The notes beneath the pieces were generated by a model, which was not told the origin of the DNA, did no database searches, and was given only the letters and a program-made list of their open reading frames with translations. A stretch of 64,000 bases of DNA. Source: Pedobacter cryoconitis (GTDB lineage Bacteria > Bacteroidota > Bacteroidia > Sphingobacteriales > Sphingobacteriaceae). Positions 23,464 through 31,960 of the stretch are shown here, piece by piece. Where the stretch lies: contig NZ_JACHCE010000001.1 in assembly GCF_014200605.1 (NCBI RefSeq), positions 496,001 through 560,000 on the forward strand. The letters run 5' to 3'. The position numbers were made by a program, and so were the translations under genes. The stretch's first letter is position 1, and each line of letters opens with the position of its first letter.

Positions 23464-25737
23464 ATGAAACTTAAAAACTTAATATTCAGCTTCCTGTGCA
23501 TTTTAACCTTTGCACAGGAAGTTTATGCGCAGCAAAAGAACCTGGTGCAGTATGTCAATACTTTACAGGGAACCAATTCAAGTCATGAACTGACCAGGGG
23601 GAATACCTATCCCACTACAGCCTTACCTTTTGGCATGCATACCTGGACACCGCAGACCGGGAAAAATGGTGATGGATGGAAATATCAATATCAGAAAAGT
23701 CATATCAGAGGTTTCCAGCAAGCGCATCAATGCAGTTCCTGGACAAGGGATTATGCGGTTTTCTCTTTGATGCCGGTAAGCGGTCAGCTGGTGGTTGATG
23801 AAAATCGGCGGGAAGCTAAATTCAGCCACAAAGATGAAATCGCTAAACCTAATTACTATAAGGTCAGTTTTGAAAATAAGATAACAACAGAAATTTCACC
23901 TGTTGAGCGTGGCGCACATTTGAGGTTCAGTTATCCTGGAAATAAAAAAAGCTTTCTGGTGTTAGATGGTTATACGCATATCAGCAGCTTAGAAATCTTT
24001 CCCGAACAGCGGAAAATAACTGGTTATGTCAATAATGGCGAAGGATTTAAAGAAGGTTTCAAAAGCTTTTTTGTCCTCCTCTTTAATCAGCCCTTCAAAG
24101 CATATGGCACCTGGGAGAATAAACAGAATACCATACAGGCCAATGCTAAAGATGCAGAAGGAGAGGGAAAGGGTGCCTATTTGGAGTTTAGTCCCGGAGC
24201 AAAAGTACAGGTCAAAGTGGCTTCCTCTTATATCAGTCAGGAACAGGCAGAATTAAATTTAGAAACAGAACTCGGGACAGACCGTACACTGGAACAAACT
24301 AAAGAGAAAGCGGCTAAGATCTGGAATGAAACTTTAGGAAAAGTTGTAGTCGAGGGGGGCTCTGAAGTAGATAAAGCTACTTTTTATTCCTGTTTATTCA
24401 GGGCAAGCCTATTCTCCAGAAAGTTTTATGAAATGGATAAAGAAGGTAAGCCTTATTATTTTAGTCCTTATGACGGCAAGGTGCATCCGGGTTATCTGTT
24501 CACAGATACTGGTTTTTGGGATACTTTCAGAGCCCAGTTTCCTTTAAATACGCTGCTTCATCCACAAATGCATGGCCGCTATATGCAATCACTGATTTCA
24601 TCATGGGAGCAGTGCGGATGGTTGCCTTCCTGGTCTTTCCCCGGTGAAGCAGGCAGTATGATTGGTAATCATGCGATTTCATTGCTCACAGATGCCTGGG
24701 TAAAGGGAATCAGAACTTTTGACCCGGCACTGGCTTTAAAAGCTTATTTACATGAAGCTACCCAAAAAGGTCCGTGGGGCCCGGCAAATGGGAGAGACGG
24801 CTGGAAGGAATATTTCCAGCTGGGTTATGTTCCTTATCCGCAGTACAGAGAAGCCACAGCAAAGACACTGGAATACGCCTATGATGATTTTTGTGGTTAT
24901 GAGCTGGCAAAAATGACCGGTAATGATTTTTATGCCGGCATCTTTGAAAGACAAATGTTTAATTATAAAAATGTTTATGATCCCTCAACTGGTTTTATGC
25001 GGGGGAAAGACCATAACGGGAAGTGGAGCCCCAATTTTGATCCTGCAGAATGGGGCGGGCCATTTACCGAAGGGAATGCCTGGCATTGGGAATGGTCAGT
25101 TTTCCATGATATAGAAGGTTTGATCCGGTTAACCGGGGGAAAGGAGAATTTTACCAAAAAACTGGACTCTGTATTTTCGGTACCGAACAGGGTAAATACA
25201 GGTAGTTATGGCGGGATGATCCATGAAATGACAGAGATGGTTATGGCCAATATGGGGCAGTATGCACATGGTAACCAGCCGATACAGCATATGCCTTATC
25301 TGTATAATTATGCTGGCCAGCCCTGGAAATCTCAATTCCATACACGTAATATTATGTCAAAATTATATAACGCAACAGAGAATGGTTATCCCGGAGATGA
25401 AGATCAGGGGCAAACTTCTTCGTGGTATGTATTGAGTGCAATGGGAATTTATAGCGTGACCCCGGGTACAGATCAGTATGTACTGGGCAGCCCTATGTTT
25501 AAAAAGATTACCCTAAACCTGGATAATGGTAAAAAGTTTATCATCGATGCCGCAGCAAATAGTCCTAAAAACCTATATATTAAATCTGCTGTTTTAAATG
25601 GTAAAACCTATACGGCCAATTTTATCAGACATAGCGATCTGGTGAATGGGGGAATCTTAAAACTGGAAATGACAGCTCAGCCAGCATTAACCCGTGGACT
25701 GGCTGCCGCGGATAAACCATTTTCATTAACCCTATAA
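23464..25737 (+). CDS. GH92 alpha-mannosidase
   Basis: 757 residues. A signal peptide ends EVYAQQ. GH92 hallmarks are GNTYPTTALPFGMHTWTPQTG near the N-terminus, HPGYLFTDTGFWDTFRAQFPL, GGPFTEGNAWHWEWSVFHD (with the catalytic-acid Glu region), and PGDEDQGQTSSWYVLSAMGIYSVTPGTDQY (with the Asp pair that acts as base). These enzymes are calcium-dependent inverting exo-alpha-mannosidases. The gene begins 12 bp after susD, which assigns this locus to alpha-mannan or N-glycan mannose use. Linkage specificity cannot be read from the sequence. Confidence 0.95.
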   Translation: MKLKNLIFSFLCILTFAQEVYAQQKNLVQYVNTLQGTNSSHELTRGNTYPTTALPFGMHTWTPQTGKNGDGWKYQYQKSHIRGFQQAHQCSSWTRDYAVFSLMPVSGQLVVDENRREAKFSHKDEIAKPNYYKVSFENKITTEISPVERGAHLRFSYPGNKKSFLVLDGYTHISSLEIFPEQRKITGYVNNGEGFKEGFKSFFVLLFNQPFKAYGTWENKQNTIQANAKDAEGEGKGAYLEFSPGAKVQVKVASSYISQEQAELNLETELGTDRTLEQTKEKAAKIWNETLGKVVVEGGSEVDKATFYSCLFRASLFSRKFYEMDKEGKPYYFSPYDGKVHPGYLFTDTGFWDTFRAQFPLNTLLHPQMHGRYMQSLISSWEQCGWLPSWSFPGEAGSMIGNHAISLLTDAWVKGIRTFDPALALKAYLHEATQKGPWGPANGRDGWKEYFQLGYVPYPQYREATAKTLEYAYDDFCGYELAKMTGNDFYAGIFERQMFNYKNVYDPSTGFMRGKDHNGKWSPNFDPAEWGGPFTEGNAWHWEWSVFHDIEGLIRLTGGKENFTKKLDSVFSVPNRVNTGSYGGMIHEMTEMVMANMGQYAHGNQPIQHMPYLYNYAGQPWKSQFHTRNIMSKLYNATENGYPGDEDQGQTSSWYVLSAMGIYSVTPGTDQYVLGSPMFKKITLNLDNGKKFIIDAAANSPKNLYIKSAVLNGKTYTANFIRHSDLVNGGILKLEMTAQPALTRGLAAADKPFSLTL

Positions 25738-25779
25738 AATCTGTTGAAACCTGAATTTTATTAGTACTAAAAAATATAG

Positions 25780-25815
25780 GAACAGTTTAAATTTTGTGGA
25801 TTTAAACTGTTCTTA
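25780..25815 (+). terminator. Terminator closing the GH92 locus
   Basis: GAACAGTTTAAA (25780-25791) pairs perfectly with TTTAAACTGTTC (25801-25812) around a nine-base loop, 43 bp after the GH92 stop. Only a short T-run follows. Confidence 0.65.
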
Positions 25816-25847
25816 GCTGACAAAGGGTTATTTTTGCGGCAGATACT

Positions 25848-26441
25848 ATGAGACATCAAATAAGAAGGCACGTCAGGAAGGCGAAATATATCTTTTACAA
25901 AGAAACCCTGGTAGATTTCAGAGAACATATCTGGACTTTTATCGGTGCATTTTTAGGCATTGGAATTATCGGTTTTATAAACAGTAAATATTTCACGGCC
26001 TACGAAAACCTATTTATGATCGGTTCTTTTGGGGCATCTTCCGTGCTGATCTATGGGATTATTAATAGTCCTCTGGCGCAACCCAGAAATTTAATTGGCG
26101 GCCATGTACTGAGTGCTATCGTAGGAGTGACAATGCATAAATTAATTCCCGGAGAAGTCTGGTTGAGTTCTGCGCTTGCTGTCTCACTTTCTATTGTCGT
26201 GATGCAGATTACCAAAACACTTCATCCTCCGGGTGGGGCAACAGCTTTAATTGCAACTACAGGTACGGCAAAAATTAACGCTTTGGGTTATTTTTATGTG
26301 TTAAGCCCTATATTTACCGGTGTGCTGATCCTGTTTATTGTGGCAGTCATTTGTAACAATGCAACCCCGCACCGCAACTATCCGGCAAATAAAAACTGGT
26401 ATAAATTCTGGAGAGGAAAACACAGAAACCCTAAAGCTTAA
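25848..26441 (+). CDS. HPP-family integral membrane protein
   Basis: 197 residues with four to five membrane helices. The family signatures are FGASSVLIYGIINSPLAQPRNLIGGHVLSAIVGV and the HPP-bearing MQITKTLHPPGGATALIATTG, which names the family. HPP proteins have been tied to nitrite transport in plastids and cyanobacteria; the bacterial role is otherwise open. It converges on an unknown lipoprotein gene with a 4-bp overlap of stop codons. No nitrate or nitrite genes are near. Confidence 0.9.
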   Translation: MRHQIRRHVRKAKYIFYKETLVDFREHIWTFIGAFLGIGIIGFINSKYFTAYENLFMIGSFGASSVLIYGIINSPLAQPRNLIGGHVLSAIVGVTMHKLIPGEVWLSSALAVSLSIVVMQITKTLHPPGGATALIATTGTAKINALGYFYVLSPIFTGVLILFIVAVICNNATPHRNYPANKNWYKFWRGKHRNPKA

Positions 26442-26818
26442 TTAATAATTGGCTTTAAATCTTCATTGATTCTTTTTACACGGTCAAGAGCAGTTTTACT
26501 ATTTTTAGACTTATCAAATGTTAACCTGAATTCGCCCGGTGTAGATTTCACATTGAAAGTAGTTTTATCTGCCATAGTTATATTAATTGCCGAAGGATGT
26601 TCAGGTTTGAAAATAGCATCCTGACCAACAAATGAGGAAATATAGTGCTCAACAGAATCAGTCTTATCTTTATTGTAATCGATAGCAAGCTGGTATTTAT
26701 CACTTGTTTCGCTGACAATAACTGTACGGTTGCCGCTAAAATTTTTGCATCCGCTATAAATAAAACCAGGGCATAGTAAAAAGACTAAGATTTTTGTGTA
26801 GAAAGAGTTTGTTTTCAT
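26438..26818 (-). CDS. Unknown small lipoprotein
   Basis: 126 residues. The N-terminus has a hydrophobic stretch and the lipobox-like FIYSGCKNFSG, predicting a lipid-anchored periplasmic protein with Cys about 23. The rest is hydrophilic beta-rich sequence (RTVIVSETSDKYQLAIDYNKD, FNVKSTPGEFRLTFDKSK) ending IKRINEDLKPIIN-like. I do not recognise a family. It is divergent from the Crp/Fnr-type gene and shares a 141-bp upstream region with it. Confidence 0.7.
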   Translation of the reverse strand: MKTNSFYTKILVFLLCPGFIYSGCKNFSGNRTVIVSETSDKYQLAIDYNKDKTDSVEHYISSFVGQDAIFKPEHPSAINITMADKTTFNVKSTPGEFRLTFDKSKNSKTALDRVKRINEDLKPIIN

Positions 26819-26942
26819 TTGGTTAGGTTTAAAATGTTCTTGATGAACTCTGTATTCAGGTTCTTTATGTTTAGACTATCATTGGTATGAAATGTTGCAT
26901 GACAATCAATTAATTTATATGAATAGCTAATTTTCTTTGTTA

Positions 26943-26964
26943 ATCATTATCATTGTATAATGAT
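26943..26964. promoter_or_regulatory. Palindromic operator-like site over the start of the Crp/Fnr gene
   Basis: ATCATTAT (26943-26950) and ATAATGAT (26957-26964) are exact reverse complements with a six-base spacer, a geometry typical of Crp/Fnr-family sites. The right arm covers the ATG of the Crp/Fnr-type gene, so autorepression is plausible. Confidence 0.45.
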
Positions 26965-27532
26965 GTATCAGGAGCTTTTAGACCATATCAAAAAATATGT
27001 ACAATTAGTACCTCATGAAGAACAGGTTTTAGTACAAAGACTTGAGTTCAGGAAGTTGAAAAAGAAAGAGTTTCTGCTTGAACCTGGTAAGCTGTGTAAG
27101 GGGAACTATTTTGTAATTAAAGGATGTGTACGTCAATTCTTTATCAATAAGAAACTCGGTGAACAAATCATTCAGTTTGGTATTGAGAATTGGTGGATAG
27201 CCGATCAGGATAGTTTATTAAATAATCAGCCTTCTACCTGTTCTATTCAGGCTATAGAAGAAACTGAACTTCTCCTGTTAAAGGAGAAAGACCGTATTAT
27301 TCTTTTTAAGGAAATCCCGCTTCTGGAAACTTATTTCAGGATCATGATGCAAATCTCATTTGTAGCTTCTCAGCGCAGAATAGGTTATATTTTTAATATG
27401 ACCGAAGAAGAGCGTTACCGGCATTTTGCAAAACTCTTTCCTGGTTTTGTGCAGCGGGTGCCTCAATACATGCTTGCCTCTTATCTTGGTTTTACACCAC
27501 AATTTTTGAGTCGTTTAAGGGCTAAAAAATAA
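26960..27532 (+). CDS. Crp/Fnr-family transcriptional regulator
   Basis: 190 residues. A cNMP-binding-like beta-roll occupies the N-terminal two thirds (RLEFRKLKKKEFLLEPGKLCKGNYFVIKGCVRQFFINKK, IQFGIENWWIADQDSLLNNQPSTCSIQAIEETELLLLKEKD). A short winged helix follows at the C-terminus (EERYRHFAKLFPGFVQRVPQYMLASYLGFTPQFLSRLRAKK). No Fnr-type cysteine cluster is visible. An AhpD-like gene 107 bp downstream on the same strand is a probable target. A second in-frame ATG three bases later is an equally good start. Confidence 0.9.
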   Translation: MMYQELLDHIKKYVQLVPHEEQVLVQRLEFRKLKKKEFLLEPGKLCKGNYFVIKGCVRQFFINKKLGEQIIQFGIENWWIADQDSLLNNQPSTCSIQAIEETELLLLKEKDRIILFKEIPLLETYFRIMMQISFVASQRRIGYIFNMTEEERYRHFAKLFPGFVQRVPQYMLASYLGFTPQFLSRLRAKK

Positions 27533-27639
27533 AAATCTGATTGAGATTATATTTCTTAACTGCAGTTCATTTTTCCGGGCTCTTTTATTGCTGAAATTTG
27601 TCATGACAAGACAAACAGGATTTTTAAAACAATAAAGAG

Positions 27640-28077
27640 ATGAGCAACAGAATTAAAATTAATGAAGTATCGCCAGCAGGATATCAGGCAATGCTTTCAC
27701 TGGAAAATTATATTGAAAGTACCAGTTTAACAAAAAAACACAAAGAACTGATCAAAATCAGAGCTTCTCAAATTAATGGATGTGCATACTGCATCAATAT
27801 GCATACTATAGATGCCCGCAAAGCTGGCGAGACAGAACAAAGGATTTATGCACTTTCTGCATGGCGGGATACGCCATTTTTTGATGAACAGGAGCGTGCT
27901 TTGTTAGCCCTTACAGAAGAGGTCACCTTAATCAGTAACCATGTGTCGGATGTAACTTATAACCAGGCTGCAAAGGTCTTCGACCGGACTTATCTGGCTG
28001 AGCTGATAATGGCAATTATTACTATTAATGCATGGAACAGAATTGGAATTGCTACAGGTATGGAGCCTGCTTTATAA
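27640..28077 (+). CDS. Carboxymuconolactone decarboxylase/AhpD-like thiol protein
   Basis: 145 residues. The AhpD-type motif GCAYCINMH gives Cys48, Cys51 and His55, the CxxCxxxH proton-relay set of alkylhydroperoxidase-like proteins. The helical pattern KHKELIKIRASQ, TPFFDEQERALLALTEEVT and LAELIMAIITINAWNRIGIATGM fits the family. A peroxide- or quinone-related thiol reaction is likely. A strong terminator follows, so it is probably transcribed with the Crp/Fnr gene or alone. Confidence 0.9.
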   Translation: MSNRIKINEVSPAGYQAMLSLENYIESTSLTKKHKELIKIRASQINGCAYCINMHTIDARKAGETEQRIYALSAWRDTPFFDEQERALLALTEEVTLISNHVSDVTYNQAAKVFDRTYLAELIMAIITINAWNRIGIATGMEPAL

Positions 28078-28091
28078 GCAGGTTGATAAAA

Positions 28092-28126
28092 GAAAGCGAA
28101 GAGGTATTACCATCTTCGCTTTCCTT
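28092..28126. terminator. Bidirectional terminator after the AhpD-like gene
   Basis: GAAAGCGAAGA (28092-28102) pairs perfectly with TCTTCGCTTTC (28113-28123). It lies between the convergent AhpD-like and NmrA-like genes and is followed by CTTAAAAAA. Confidence 0.7.
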
Positions 28127-28143
28127 AAAAAAGGACCTGATAA

Positions 28144-29019
28144 TTAAAAATTACCTGCAAATTCTTTAGCAAAGTCTTCCAGTTTTATTGCAGCGTAAAC
28201 AGGTTTGTTTGCATAGAAATCTTCCCATAAAACACCGCTTCTGATGGCAGTACCCATTTCCACATAATTTTTAGCTATTTCTTCTGGTAAGCCAGCATCA
28301 ATCATTCCGCCTAAGGCTTGTTCATCAGTAAATTCTACCCATTTTAATTCAGGTTTACCCACTGCTGTACCTAATGCAGTAGCTACTTCGGCAGTCTTAC
28401 GTACGTCACTGGTTACATAACGCACACTTTTCCCGGTAAAAGATTGCTGAATTTCTTCAGCTATTGCTGCCGCAATATCCTGAGGATGTACCAGTACTAA
28501 AGAAGCCGATTCGCTATAGTTGGCCCCTATAATTCCTGCATGTTTAATCATATCTGTATTGCCGTAAAGGTTAATATAGAAATAGGCCGGGCGCATATGT
28601 TTAACAGCAACCCCTTCAAGCTTATTGAATAATTGTTCTACATCATGTAAACCTTTGATCGGACCTGTCCCATCTGATAAATGTGCGCCAATACTGCTTA
28701 AGTTTACGACCTGTTTAACGCCGGATGCCTGGATAGCTGCGGCATAATTACTTCCTGTTCCGGTAATATAGGCTCTGTAATCCTGAGCACTGAAACTTGG
28801 CGGACACATGGTGTAAACAGCATCTGCCCCTGTAAAAGCTTTAGTTAAAAAATCAATATCATCAATTGAACCGATGGCAGCTATTGCTCCAAGCTCTTCA
28901 ATTGCTTTTATTTTGTCAGCACTGCTGCTGATCACAGTTACCTGATGACCTGCACTAACCAGCTTTTGTACCAATGGCTTACTTATATTTCCTAAAGAAC
29001 CTGTTATTGTAAATTTCAT
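28144..29019 (-). CDS. NmrA/QorB-like NAD(P)-dependent quinone reductase
   Basis: 291 residues. The N-terminal MKFTITGSLGNISKPLVQKLVSAGHQVTVISSS is a Rossmann dinucleotide-binding motif of the NmrA-like atypical SDR group. GADAVYTMCPPSF and VKQVVNLSSIGAHLSDGTGPIKGLHDVEQLF follow. The pairing with a divergent HxlR-type regulator copies the QorB/QorR (YtfG/YtfH) arrangement, so NADPH-dependent quinone or electrophile reduction is the best guess. Confidence 0.85.
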   Translation of the reverse strand: MKFTITGSLGNISKPLVQKLVSAGHQVTVISSSADKIKAIEELGAIAAIGSIDDIDFLTKAFTGADAVYTMCPPSFSAQDYRAYITGTGSNYAAAIQASGVKQVVNLSSIGAHLSDGTGPIKGLHDVEQLFNKLEGVAVKHMRPAYFYINLYGNTDMIKHAGIIGANYSESASLVLVHPQDIAAAIAEEIQQSFTGKSVRYVTSDVRKTAEVATALGTAVGKPELKWVEFTDEQALGGMIDAGLPEEIAKNYVEMGTAIRSGVLWEDFYANKPVYAAIKLEDFAKEFAGNF

Positions 29020-29059
29020 AATCTTAATTTGTTATTGTGAATAGGACAAAGGTATATTT

Positions 29060-29081
29060 GTACTTACTTTTCTACAAGTAC
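29060..29081. promoter_or_regulatory. HxlR-type operator between the NmrA-like and HxlR genes
   Basis: GTACTT (29060-29065) and AAGTAC (29076-29081) form an inverted repeat with a ten-base spacer, close to the TACT/AGTA dyads used by HxlR/YodB regulators. GTACTTAC also occurs twice as a direct repeat (29060-29067 and 29078-29085). It lies 20 bp before the HxlR start and about 40 bp before the NmrA-like start. Confidence 0.6.
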
Positions 29082-29100
29082 TTACCCCAGAGTGTGTACC

Positions 29101-29466
29101 ATGACTAAAATTAAAGAGAACTCAACCCTGAACCAGAATAAGGGATTAGCGGAGCTGACCTGTCCGGTTACTTATGTAATGAATAAAATTGGCGGACACT
29201 GGAAGTCAATTATTATTTATCAGATGAGAACAGGCCCAAAGCGTTATAGTGAATTAAGACGTGCTATCCCTATCATTACTGAAAAAATGCTGATTCAGAG
29301 TTTGAAACAGCTGGAAGCTGATCACCTGGTTATCCGGAAAGCGGAGCCTGTTGTACCTCCGTTTGTGACTTATTTTTTGAGTGATTCGGGGGTAGAACTG
29401 ATCCCATTAATGAATGCGATGGCAGATTGGGCTGTTCAGGATAATCAAAGGCAATTGATGGGATAA
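29101..29466 (+). CDS. HxlR-family winged-helix regulator
   Basis: 121 residues from ATG at 29101; a GTG nine bases upstream is in frame but falls close to the operator. The HxlR core is CPVTYVMNKIGGHWKSIIIYQMRTGPKRYSELRRAIPIITEKMLIQSLKQLEADHLVIRK, with Cys near the N-terminus (CPVTY), the position of the redox-sensing Cys in YodB/QorR. It is divergent from the quinone reductase gene and probably represses it until oxidised by quinones or similar electrophiles. Confidence 0.93.
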   Translation: MTKIKENSTLNQNKGLAELTCPVTYVMNKIGGHWKSIIIYQMRTGPKRYSELRRAIPIITEKMLIQSLKQLEADHLVIRKAEPVVPPFVTYFLSDSGVELIPLMNAMADWAVQDNQRQLMG

Positions 29467-29495
29467 AAATACCTATCTTGATAAAAAATTAACTG

Positions 29496-30197
29496 ATGCG
29501 CCTTCTAGCTATAACTTTGATTTCTTTTGCTGCCTTTGTGACGATAACTTCCTGCGGACAGCAAAAAAAGAAAGAACAAAAAATAGTAAATACTATTGCT
29601 GCCAATGTACAGGCGTTAAAATCTGATACCTCTTTGAAGAATTCGATGACCAGGAAATTACTTGGGATTTATGAAGATGACCAAAAATACAGGCAGCAAT
29701 TTGAGGGAAATTTTATCAAATATGGGATAAACTCTAATGAAGTTCATGCACTCTGGAATCAGATAAACCAGATGGATTCAGTGAACCTGATTAAGATCAA
29801 AGCTATATTGGACCAGTATGGATGGTTAGGTCAGGATCTTGTAGGCCGGGACGGTAACTCGGCCATATATCTTGTTATTCAGCACGCTGATGCAGCGACA
29901 AGAGCTAAGTACTTACCTGTAATGAGAGATGCGGTCAAAAGAAATCATGCTTTAGCTTCAGACCTGGCCACTATGGAAGATAGAATTTTACTAGAGCAGC
30001 ATAAAAAGCAGCGCTATGGTACACAGATGCATATGGATTATAAAACAGGAAAATATATTTTAGCCCCTTTAGCAGATCCTGAACATGTAGAGGAAAGAAG
30101 AGCAAAGGTTGGTTTAAGTACCATGGCTCATCACCTGGCTAAATTTGGTTTATCCAATTTGGTTCATCATGAAGTAGTCAAAGATACGGTCAGGTAA
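29496..30197 (+). CDS. DUF6624-type lipoprotein
   Basis: 233 residues. A lipoprotein signal ends FVTITSCGQQKKK, with Cys20. The C-terminal half has KIKAILDQYGWLGQDLVGRDGNSAIYLVIQHADAATRAKYLPVM and MEDRILLEQHKKQRYGTQMHMDYKTGKYILAPLADPEHVEERRAKVGL, which I associate with DUF6624; its function is unknown. The last 48 bp overlap the end of the convergent SDR gene. Confidence 0.8.
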   Translation: MRLLAITLISFAAFVTITSCGQQKKKEQKIVNTIAANVQALKSDTSLKNSMTRKLLGIYEDDQKYRQQFEGNFIKYGINSNEVHALWNQINQMDSVNLIKIKAILDQYGWLGQDLVGRDGNSAIYLVIQHADAATRAKYLPVMRDAVKRNHALASDLATMEDRILLEQHKKQRYGTQMHMDYKTGKYILAPLADPEHVEERRAKVGLSTMAHHLAKFGLSNLVHHEVVKDTVR

Positions 30198-30962
30198 TAA
30201 CTTTTTTAACAGTAATAAAGGCGTAGCCAGGTATCCCCCTGCATATCTTATTTTAGGTTTTTTGGCCAGAATTGCTTTGAGTATTAATTGAGCAATAACC
30301 ATTGGTTCCGCACTTTTAGGTTCTATTATACCTGTCTGCTCCACGAATTTTCTGGCTATTGACTGATAAAAACCTTTGCCTGATGTTTTCATCAGGTTAT
30401 CCATGGCAACTCCTGCCCATTCTGTTTTTACACCCCCGGGTTCTATCACAATGACATCGATGCCAAAAGGCTTTAATTCGTTACGCAGGCTATCACTTAA
30501 GCCCTCTAAAGCAAATTTACTGGCATGGTACCATCCACCAAGCGGCATGGCGAACTTCCCGCCTATAGAAGAAATATTCAGGATTTTTCCATATTGATTT
30601 TTGCGCATATATGGGATTACAAGCTGACTCAGACGTGCCGGACCAAATACATTTACCTCCATCTGATATCTTGCGTCAGGAATTGGAACATCCTCTAATG
30701 CCCCATAGGAACCAAAACCAGCGTTATTAATTAAGATATCAATCCGGCCTTCGGTAGCGATAAGCTGATGGATACCATTCACTATAGACTCTTCATCAGT
30801 CACATCCATGCGGAGGATTTTCACACCCAGCATAGCTAAGTCTTTCATGTTTTCTATTCTGCGGGCTGCACCATAAACGGTAAATCCATGCTGCAAAAGT
30901 AGTTTTGCAGTTTCTTTACCCATTCCGGCCGATGCGCCGGTGATTAATACCACTTTGTTCAT
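30150..30962 (-). CDS. Short-chain dehydrogenase/reductase (classical SDR)
   Basis: 270 residues. The cofactor motif is TGASAGMGKE (TGxxxGxG), followed by NNAGFGSYG, a catalytic Ser in ISSIGGKF and YHASK with Tyr and Lys four apart. The substrate is unknown; the C-terminal AGGYLATPLLLLKKLLPDRIFDYFM fits the SDR group annotated as retinol-dehydrogenase-like oxidoreductases. The 3' end overlaps the convergent DUF6624 gene by 48 bp. Confidence 0.93.
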   Translation of the reverse strand: MNKVVLITGASAGMGKETAKLLLQHGFTVYGAARRIENMKDLAMLGVKILRMDVTDEESIVNGIHQLIATEGRIDILINNAGFGSYGALEDVPIPDARYQMEVNVFGPARLSQLVIPYMRKNQYGKILNISSIGGKFAMPLGGWYHASKFALEGLSDSLRNELKPFGIDVIVIEPGGVKTEWAGVAMDNLMKTSGKGFYQSIARKFVEQTGIIEPKSAEPMVIAQLILKAILAKKPKIRYAGGYLATPLLLLKKLLPDRIFDYFMMNQIG

Positions 30963-31051
30963 GATCTTTTTAGATTAATGTCTGTGAAAATCCGCGGATA
31001 TAAAGATAAGCCGTTTCAACAAACAAAGATGGGTATAAACTATAGAAACTA

Positions 31052-31804
31052 TTACCCGGATATGCCCAGGTAATAGTTCAGGTCCATATCATTAATCACA
31101 GTTTTAGTGTGAAAGTGGTTACCCAGCAGCATGACATTCATCGGGGTGCTGATGCCTTTTAGTGTTACTGATCTGACCTCTGCTTCTTTAGGCTCAGTCA
31201 ATAAATAATAAACACTTTCAGAAACGATCAGGCTGTTGTTTAATTCTTTAGTCTCTCCCTGCAGGCGTGAGGCAATATTTACTGGCAGGCCCATCACTGT
31301 CATTTGTTCTTTGCTGACCAGATCATATTGGCCAACAACTACTTTACCCTGATGTACACCAATGCCAATTTCATAGCTTAGATTGAAATAAGGCTGTGCG
31401 TAAGCAGAATTGAAGATTTCAACATCATGTAATAAAGCGTAAGCAGCATCTACAGCAGATTGAGCTGCTTTTTTTAGGGTACTGTCTAAGCCAAAAACTG
31501 CATATATGCTATCTCCGCTGGTCTCAATGATTTGTCCTCCGGCCTCAGTAATAGAGTGATTAAATAAAACAAATAGTTTTCTGATCATATAGATAACCTC
31601 GTAAGAGGATCTTAACTCCATGGCTGAAGTGAAATTGCGGATATCCAGAAATAAAAGGGCCAGTTCACGTTCTTCCCCTAAGGAAGCGTAGATCTCCTGC
31701 ATTTTAGCAGCCGATTGATGATTAGTAATGTGGTTTACAGGTTTTTTACAGGAGAATTGACTGAATGAGTGTGGTGGTTGAAGTAAATTGTTCTGAGTTT
31801 TCAT
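31052..31804 (-). CDS. Stand-alone class III nucleotidyl cyclase
   Basis: 250 residues. A short N-terminal region precedes one cyclase homology domain. The metal-binding aspartates are Asp54 in LLFLDIRNFTS and Asp98 in IIETSGDSIYAVFG. The transition-state pair is Asn176 and Arg180 in GLPVNIASRLQGE. The base-selecting positions are unusual: Glu94 stands where adenylate cyclases have Lys, and Thr169 where they have Asp or Thr. Glu is the guanylate-cyclase residue, so the product could be cAMP or cGMP. No membrane segment or sensor domain is present. A Crp/Fnr protein is encoded 4 kb away, but a link is not shown. Confidence 0.88.
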   Translation of the reverse strand: MKTQNNLLQPPHSFSQFSCKKPVNHITNHQSAAKMQEIYASLGEERELALLFLDIRNFTSAMELRSSYEVIYMIRKLFVLFNHSITEAGGQIIETSGDSIYAVFGLDSTLKKAAQSAVDAAYALLHDVEIFNSAYAQPYFNLSYEIGIGVHQGKVVVGQYDLVSKEQMTVMGLPVNIASRLQGETKELNNSLIVSESVYYLLTEPKEAEVRSVTLKGISTPMNVMLLGNHFHTKTVINDMDLNYYLGISG

Positions 31805-31960
31805 AAGGTAATCTTAAATGGTGGGTTTACATTTATTTCTAATGTAAATTTACGGAGATCTGTCACACAGCACCTGCGAGATTCAAACCGATAATTGCAA
31901 AATTCAAACGTTTTTATCGAATGGTTCTAATAACCGGATTCAATTTTGGCGGGAAAAATT

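Noticed and set aside
29092..29100. A GTG start for the HxlR gene
   Set aside because: The ATG at 29101 is a better start and keeps the gene clear of the operator.
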